Of a stretch of DNA of 64,000 nucleotides, positions 60,089 to 64,000 are shown piece after piece. Position 1 is the first letter of the stretch; each line of letters opens with the position of its first letter. The translations under genes were made by a program, and so were the position numbers. The stretch comes from Saprospiraceae bacterium (lineage in GTDB: Bacteria; Bacteroidota; Bacteroidia; Chitinophagales; Saprospiraceae): the NCBI GenBank assembly GCA_027488135.1, contig JAIYCH010000104.1:1-64000 (forward strand), given 5' to 3'. The notes under the pieces are model-generated. The model made no database searches and had not been told where the DNA came from. It was given only the letters and a program-made list of their open reading frames with translations.

Positions 60089-61023
60089 ATGTATTATCCA
60101 AGATTTATATCGCCGGACATACTGGTTTAGTAGGCTCAGCCATTGTTAGAAAACTTGAAATGCGGGGATATAAAAATCTTATCCACAAAACTTCAGCTGA
60201 ACTGGATTTAAGGAATCAGCAGGCGGTAAACGATTTTTTCGACCAACAGAAACCAGAATATGTATTTCTTGCGGCAGCAAAAGTAGGCGGCATCCTGGCT
60301 AATCTCACCTACAAGTCAGCCTTTATTTATGATAATTTACAAATACAGACTAACGTAATATATGCTGCTCATTTTTGCGGGGTTAAAAAACTCCTCTTTC
60401 TCGGATCGAGTTGTTTGTACCCCAGATTGGCCCCTCAACCGATAAGAGAAACGGAGTTATTGACTGGCGCTCTGGAACCAAGTAATGAATTTTATGCCAT
60501 CGCCAAAATTTCAGGCATAAAACTATGCCAGGCATACAAGATGGATTACGGTTCTAATTTCATTACGGTTATGCCACCCAATGTATATGGCCCGAATGAT
60601 CATTACGACCTTGAAAATTGCCATGTTTTACCTGCATTAATCCGTAAAATTCATGAGGCAAAAAAACTTAACAGTCCAACCTTATACCTTTGGGGAAGTG
60701 GAAAACCCAAAAGGGAATTTCTACATGTGGATGACCTTTCGGAAGCCTTGTTAACCCTAATGTTACAATATGATGAGCTATCACCCATAAATATTGGAGC
60801 CAGTGCCGACATTTCCATCCGCCAATTAGCGAAACTTATCAAAGAGATTATTGGCTACCGGGGACAAATCAAATTCGATGTAACCAAACCTGATGGAACA
60901 CCTCGCAAGTTATTGGATTCCAGCAAAGCCATACAGTTAATCAACTGGAAACCAACTATTTCGTTAGAAAATGGAATGAGAGAATTATATGGGAGTTTGG
61001 AAGAGGAGGAATGGTATGAGTGA
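60085..61023 (+). CDS. fcl: GDP-L-fucose synthase
   Basis: 312 residues from ATG 60085-60087, which overlaps the gmd stop in the sequence ATGA; an upstream in-frame ATG at 59953 would lie inside gmd. Motifs: G-H-T-G-L-V-G-S-A (NADP loop), L-G-S-S-C-L-Y-P, and the catalytic Y137-A-I-A-K141. It epimerises and reduces the Gmd product to GDP-L-fucose. Together the two genes provide GDP-fucose for surface glycans. No glycosyltransferase follows them here. Confidence 0.96.
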   Translation: MNVLSKIYIAGHTGLVGSAIVRKLEMRGYKNLIHKTSAELDLRNQQAVNDFFDQQKPEYVFLAAAKVGGILANLTYKSAFIYDNLQIQTNVIYAAHFCGVKKLLFLGSSCLYPRLAPQPIRETELLTGALEPSNEFYAIAKISGIKLCQAYKMDYGSNFITVMPPNVYGPNDHYDLENCHVLPALIRKIHEAKKLNSPTLYLWGSGKPKREFLHVDDLSEALLTLMLQYDELSPINIGASADISIRQLAKLIKEIIGYRGQIKFDVTKPDGTPRKLLDSSKAIQLINWKPTISLENGMRELYGSLEEEEWYE

Positions 61024-61410
61024 GGATGACAGAGGGCAAGATGGTTAACCAGCGTAAGGGGTGGCAAGCTGTTCAGTAGAATATTTAAGCTGGTCGATTG
61101 TCCGGTAAATAGCAGGAAATATATAGTCAACTTAGGTATTCAGAAAAAAAAACCAGAAAAAAAATTTTAATTGAAATTCAACATTTTATCATTAATCTGG
61201 AAGTAAATAATGCTTTTATGGCCTGGCCAAAATGCTCCTTAAACCGTTTAGCAAAAAATTAAAACAAATTTCTCAAAATTAAGGAAAAATCTATTTATAA
61301 CATGTGTGATAAATTATATCCATTTTATGTACCATTATGAATGCGCCGGAAAGCATAAACATTGAAATTTGTTATGAATTTTATTATATTTGATAACAAA
61401 ATAGAATTGA
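61024..61410. other. Intergenic region upstream of the toxin-antitoxin pair
   Basis: 387 bases. AT-rich, without a credible gene. It ends in the promoter of the antitoxin at 61385-61392. A short GGCC-T-GGCC inverted motif is visible around 61222, of no clear meaning. Confidence 0.55.
61362..61392 (+). promoter_or_regulatory. Bacteroidota promoter for the toxin-antitoxin operon
   Basis: TTG at 61362-61364, 20 bases, then TATATTTG at 61385-61392, a full TAnnTTTG match. The antitoxin ATG follows 18 bases later, as is usual for a short leader. Confidence 0.55.
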
Positions 61411-61617
61411 ATGCTTATCGAACGAAATACAAAGGATCAGATTACAATAACTGTTTCATCTTCTCTTGATAGCTTCGGACTTCAAAGACTTATTGATTAT
61501 ATTAAGTACCTCGAAGCGACATCAAAAACCAAGGCAAAGCAGTCTGATGTTGATAAACTTGCAGACGAAGTAAACACTTCCTGGTGGGAAAGGAATCGCG
61601 ATAGATTTTTAGAATGA
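61411..61617 (+). CDS. Putative antitoxin of a PIN-domain toxin-antitoxin pair
   Basis: 68 residues. The N-terminus is beta-like (M-L-I-E-R-N-T-K-D-Q-I-T-I-T-V-S-S-S), followed by an amphipathic helix (L-Q-R-L-I-D-Y-I-K-Y-L-E) and a polar C-terminal part that should dock to the toxin (N-T-S-W-W-E-R-N-R-D-R-F-L-E). No standard ribbon-helix-helix or AbrB signature is evident. Called antitoxin from its size, its position and the ATGA overlap with the PIN gene. Family not recognised. Confidence 0.7.
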   Translation: MLIERNTKDQITITVSSSLDSFGLQRLIDYIKYLEATSKTKAKQSDVDKLADEVNTSWWERNRDRFLE

Positions 61618-62057
61618 GGGTTATTGTTGACGCAAATATAGTTTTCAGCGCCATCTTGAATACAAATGGAAAAATTGGTGATATTCTAATAAACGGAAGA
61701 ATGCGATTTGATTTTATTGCCCCTGAATTTTTGAGGTATGAAATCAAAAAACACTACGGTAAATTAATGAAGATATCAGGTTTAACCATTGAAGAAATTC
61801 AAGAAGCAGAATTTCAAATATATAAATCTATCCTTTTCATATCAGAAGAACAAATTACACAATCTAACTGGATAAAATCTGAAAAATTAGTTAAAGATAT
61901 TGATCCAAATGATATTCAGTACATTGCTTATTCGAAGCATTTCAACTGTAAAATCTGGAGTGGAGACAAAGCTTTAATTATCGGTTTGGCCAAAAAGAAA
62001 TTTACAAAATTTGTAACAACGGACGAACTCTTTACCATTCATACATCAAAAAAATAA
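61614..62057 (+). CDS. PIN-domain toxin (putative endoribonuclease)
   Basis: 147 residues, one PIN domain. The four-acid metal site is present: D6 (V-I-V-D-A-N-I-V), E43 (R-Y-E-I-K-K), D97/D100 (D-I-D-P-N-D-I-Q-Y-I-A-Y) and D118 (W-S-G-D-K-A-L). PIN toxins such as VapC cleave RNA, often tRNA, when their antitoxin is lost. The start overlaps the antitoxin stop by four bases (ATGA), typical of coupled translation. Confidence 0.9.
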   Translation: MRVIVDANIVFSAILNTNGKIGDILINGRMRFDFIAPEFLRYEIKKHYGKLMKISGLTIEEIQEAEFQIYKSILFISEEQITQSNWIKSEKLVKDIDPNDIQYIAYSKHFNCKIWSGDKALIIGLAKKKFTKFVTTDELFTIHTSKK

Positions 62058-62573
62058 AAAGGTAACGGATTTCCATCATTCAGATGCACCTGGGTTTCTA
62101 CCTCTTTTTGACTTTTTGGAAAACCCCAGGAAAGCAAGGATTTTTGTAAGGGCACCTAACCATAAATTAACCTCGGTATCTCATTCTAACTTAACGCTAT
62201 AATGGAAAAATTTACCAAACATAGCGTTCAATGGTTTTACAACCTATTATTAGATAAAATTATCTTTGGCAAATCAATAAAAAAGTTACGCTCCAAAATA
62301 GGTCGAGTTGGCTAAAGATGTTTTAGTTAGTTTAGACCCTATTATACTAACTTTTGAGTACGTTGGTCCCAAAACTAAAGTATCTTAATAATTGATAGGA
62401 TTAAAAAATTAATCATCATGGTCTTTATTCTTTGCCGTAACGAGATAATTACCTTCTGTATATCTAATTTAAACCAATCACGATCATGTAATCATTTTTC
62501 AGCATTGGCCTCATTTTAGTATCTTCGCCAAGTGCACTATTTTTAGGGCGTGTCATAAACCAACAACCAACGC
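62058..62573. other. Intergenic region between the PIN toxin and the AlbA regulator
   Basis: 516 bases without an established gene. It has the small frame at 62202-62315 and a -7-like TATCTTTG (62261-62268) whose left half lies in a 6-base inverted repeat AGATAA-AA-TTATCT (62252-62265). A decayed gene or an RNA gene cannot be excluded. Confidence 0.5.
62202..62315 (+). CDS. Possible small basic protein or remnant (37 residues)
   Basis: An ATG-to-TAA frame of 37 codons encoding a basic, aromatic-rich peptide (S-V-Q-W-F-Y-N-L-L-L-D-K-I-I near residues 8-21, K-S-I-K-K-L-R-S-K near 24-32). Amphipathic composition is suggestive, but there is no promoter upstream, no family and no partner. Could equally be chance or the tail of a lost gene. 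Confidence 0.2.
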   Translation: MEKFTKHSVQWFYNLLLDKIIFGKSIKKLRSKIGRVG

Positions 62574-63932
62574 ATGATAACTGCAGAAGACATACAATTG
62601 ATTGTAGCAAGTGGCGAAGGATACAATGCTGAATTCAAAGTTAGCATTCCATCGAAAGTAAAAGAATTGTCTGAAGAAGTTTGTGCATTTGCTAATGCAG
62701 CTGGTGGTGTTTTATTGATTGGTGTGAGTGATGCCAATGAAATAGTAGGGTGTGGTACATTTGATAATGCAAAGCGTTCTGCCATTCAACATAGTTTAAG
62801 CGAAATAACGCCTGCTTTACAGTGTTCCTTAAACTTGGTTGAGGTAGCTGGTAAAACCATTGGAGTGATTGAAGTAGCTTCCGGCCCTAAAAAGCCATAC
62901 GTTTTGTCGGGTGCCATATATGTTCGAATTGGTCCGAATACGCAAAAGCTGACCACTGCGGAGCAAATGCGCGACTTCTTTCAACAGTCTGACAAGATTT
63001 ATTTCGATGAAGTTCCCTGTCCTGCTTTTAACCCCTTAACTGATATTGACCTTGAAGTACTAACTATTTTTAAATTGGAAGCTAACTTGAGTGCAGCGGT
63101 TTCCAACGAACAAGTTTATATCAATTTTAAATTATATGCAGAGGCACAACATTTTAAAAATGGCGCTGTGCTTTTTCTTGGGTCTAAACCAGAACAGTTT
63201 ATTGAAAAGGCAATGATTCGTTGTATTGCATTTCAGGGACTGGATAAACGCTTTATTTTTGATGATCATACTTTTGGAGGACCTTTATACCATCAATTTA
63301 CCAAGGCTATGCAATGGCTTCGTGGAAAATTAAACGTTGCTTACGATATTGAAGGACAAGGTTCCGGTCCCAGAAAAGAAATATGGGAGATTCCCGAAAC
63401 TGTATTTAAGGAAACGATTATCAATTCCTTGTCCCATAGAGATTATTACGATAAAGGTGCGTTAACTACCATAGAACTATTTGAAAACCGGATAGAAATT
63501 AGTAATCCCGGAGGTTTGGTGAGTGCCATTCCTATGGCTTCATTTGGTAAACGAAGTCATTCCAGAAATCCACTTATTTTTGGCCTTTTTTCCAGAATGC
63601 GTTTGGTAGAACAGATTGGATCGGGCATTCCCAGAATCATTAACCTAATGAAAGAGGCAGCATTGCCAGCTCCTCTTTTCCAAAAAGAAGGAATGTTTAC
63701 CGTTACCTTAATGCGCCCACTAAAAAGTAGGGAGAAAAGTAGGGAGAAAAGTAGGGAGAAAATAAAGGCACTGATTAAGGAAAATCCTAATGTAACAATA
63801 ATAGAAATGAGTGAAATCATTGGAATAAGTATAAAAGGAATTGAAAAGCAGATTGCTAATCTGAAAAAAGAAGGTATTATTGATCGAATGGGTGCTGACA
63901 AGGGTGGTAACTGGAAAATTTTAATAAAATAA
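62574..63932 (+). CDS. AlbA/Schlafen-HATPase transcriptional regulator-like protein
   Basis: 452 residues. N-terminal AlbA_2 domain: A-E-F-K near 21, then E-V-C-A-F-A-N-A-A-G-G-V-L-L-I-G-V. The HATPase-like C-terminal region has I-W-E-I-P-E-T-V-F-K-E-T-I-I-N-S-L-S-H-R-D-Y and V-E-Q-I-G-S-G-I-P-R-I. Then come a tetrapeptide-repeat hinge S-R-E-K (about 385-396) and a winged-helix end (I-S-I-K-G-I-E-K-Q-I-A-N-L-K-K-E-G-I-I). Proteins of this plan are often named RecG-like or Slfn regulators; their trigger is unknown. Complete, with an HTH that should bind DNA. No partner gene. Confidence 0.88.
   Translation: MITAEDIQLIVASGEGYNAEFKVSIPSKVKELSEEVCAFANAAGGVLLIGVSDANEIVGCGTFDNAKRSAIQHSLSEITPALQCSLNLVEVAGKTIGVIEVASGPKKPYVLSGAIYVRIGPNTQKLTTAEQMRDFFQQSDKIYFDEVPCPAFNPLTDIDLEVLTIFKLEANLSAAVSNEQVYINFKLYAEAQHFKNGAVLFLGSKPEQFIEKAMIRCIAFQGLDKRFIFDDHTFGGPLYHQFTKAMQWLRGKLNVAYDIEGQGSGPRKEIWEIPETVFKETIINSLSHRDYYDKGALTTIELFENRIEISNPGGLVSAIPMASFGKRSHSRNPLIFGLFSRMRLVEQIGSGIPRIINLMKEAALPAPLFQKEGMFTVTLMRPLKSREKSREKSREKIKALIKENPNVTIIEMSEIIGISIKGIEKQIANLKKEGIIDRMGADKGGNWKILIK
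63723..63762 (+). repeat. Tandem 12-base repeat in the regulator gene
   Basis: AAAAGTAGGGAG is repeated three times (63723-63734, 63735-63746, 63747-63758) plus a partial copy. Each unit is four codons, so copy-number change adds or removes K-S-R-E without shifting frame. It is the hinge between the HATPase-like region and the winged-helix domain. Confidence 0.9.
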
Positions 63933-64000
63933 TTTGACCATTGGAAAAAAGTATTCCAACAATATCGCCTTGAGTTTTGTCATGATGAAAAAACGGATAA

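Noticed and set aside
47507-61023. A single surface-export or glycan island
   Set aside because: The ABC-HlyD-TolC operon, the molybdenum hydroxylase and gmd-fcl are separated by unrelated housekeeping genes (xerD, recO), so they do not form one system.
63982-64000. A gene start at the right edge
   Set aside because: Two adjacent ATG codons begin an open stretch, but only six codons are visible before the window ends, too few to support a call.

Overview
The window reads as an AT-rich chromosomal segment of a member of the Bacteroidota, most likely in or near Saprospiria/Chitinophagia. The evidence is as follows. Three secreted proteins end in type IX secretion (T9SS) type A sorting domains. 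Many genes lack Shine-Dalgarno sequences but are preceded by the Bacteroidota -7 box TAnnTTTG. The menaquinone gene mqnC (futalosine pathway), a long Rho with a disordered insert, a eukaryote-type citrate synthase, a TIGR03643 protein and a YfhO-type C-terminal domain are also present. I found no rRNA, tRNA, CRISPR array, prophage or recognisable insertion sequence.

Layout. 1-464: edge fragment of an AAA-ATPase-like/PD-(D/E)XK protein, followed by a non-coding stretch with dispersed palindromic repeats. 791-12638: secreted and housekeeping genes (CBM9-like protein, M14 carboxypeptidase, DinB-like protein, M16 peptidase, a PLP enzyme of the D-cysteine desulfhydrase/ACC deaminase group, a TPR-PD40-SPOR envelope protein, purN, an unknown exported protein, an orphan YfhO C-terminal domain). 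12641-14849: glycosyltransferase and a DUF937 protein with calcium-loop-like motifs. 15104-19027: a tight cassette of multicopper oxidase, redoxin and sulfatase, bracketed by copies of a short structured repeat. 19141-24153: GH32 glycosidase, radical SAM protein, SLOG-like Rossmann protein and an exported toroid-like protein. 24622-29015: RluA-type pseudouridine synthase (+), then a minus-strand operon mqnC-PNP-hisF-hisIE-SCP2. 29243-34552: rimP-nusA-infB and a DUF1232 protein. 34547-42577: T9SS subtilase, rho, serS, YugP-type peptidase, frr, and rpmH, which is only 51 codons long. 42746-47420: TPR protein, TonB, gcvH, gltA on the minus strand. 47507-52637: DUF3109 protein and an ABC-HlyD-TolC export operon. 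52739-61023: xerD, a molybdenum hydroxylase pair, a small conserved-looking protein with recO, a TIGR03643 protein, an HD-PycTM fusion, gmd-fcl. 61411-63932: a PIN toxin-antitoxin pair and an AlbA/HATPase transcriptional regulator.

How the genes fit together. Most of the window is core metabolism and information processing (translation initiation and recycling, transcription termination and elongation, histidine, purine and menaquinone synthesis, TCA cycle and glycine cleavage). It is interspersed with polymer-degrading or envelope functions typical of a particle-associated, aerobic heterotroph: CBM9, GH32, sulfatase, multicopper oxidase, subtilase, TonB, and GDP-fucose synthesis.

The most interesting items are: the HD-PycTM protein without an adjacent cyclase; the ABC exporter whose nucleotide-binding domain has lost several canonical motifs; the terminator-like hairpin in the rimP-nusA-infB leader; the repeat-bracketed oxidase-redoxin-sulfatase cassette with a radical SAM protein nearby; the SLOG-like protein; and the orphan YfhO ectodomain. 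I did not see one coherent new multi-gene system that I could defend. All functional statements come from reading the sequence and from knowledge of protein families; no searches were run.
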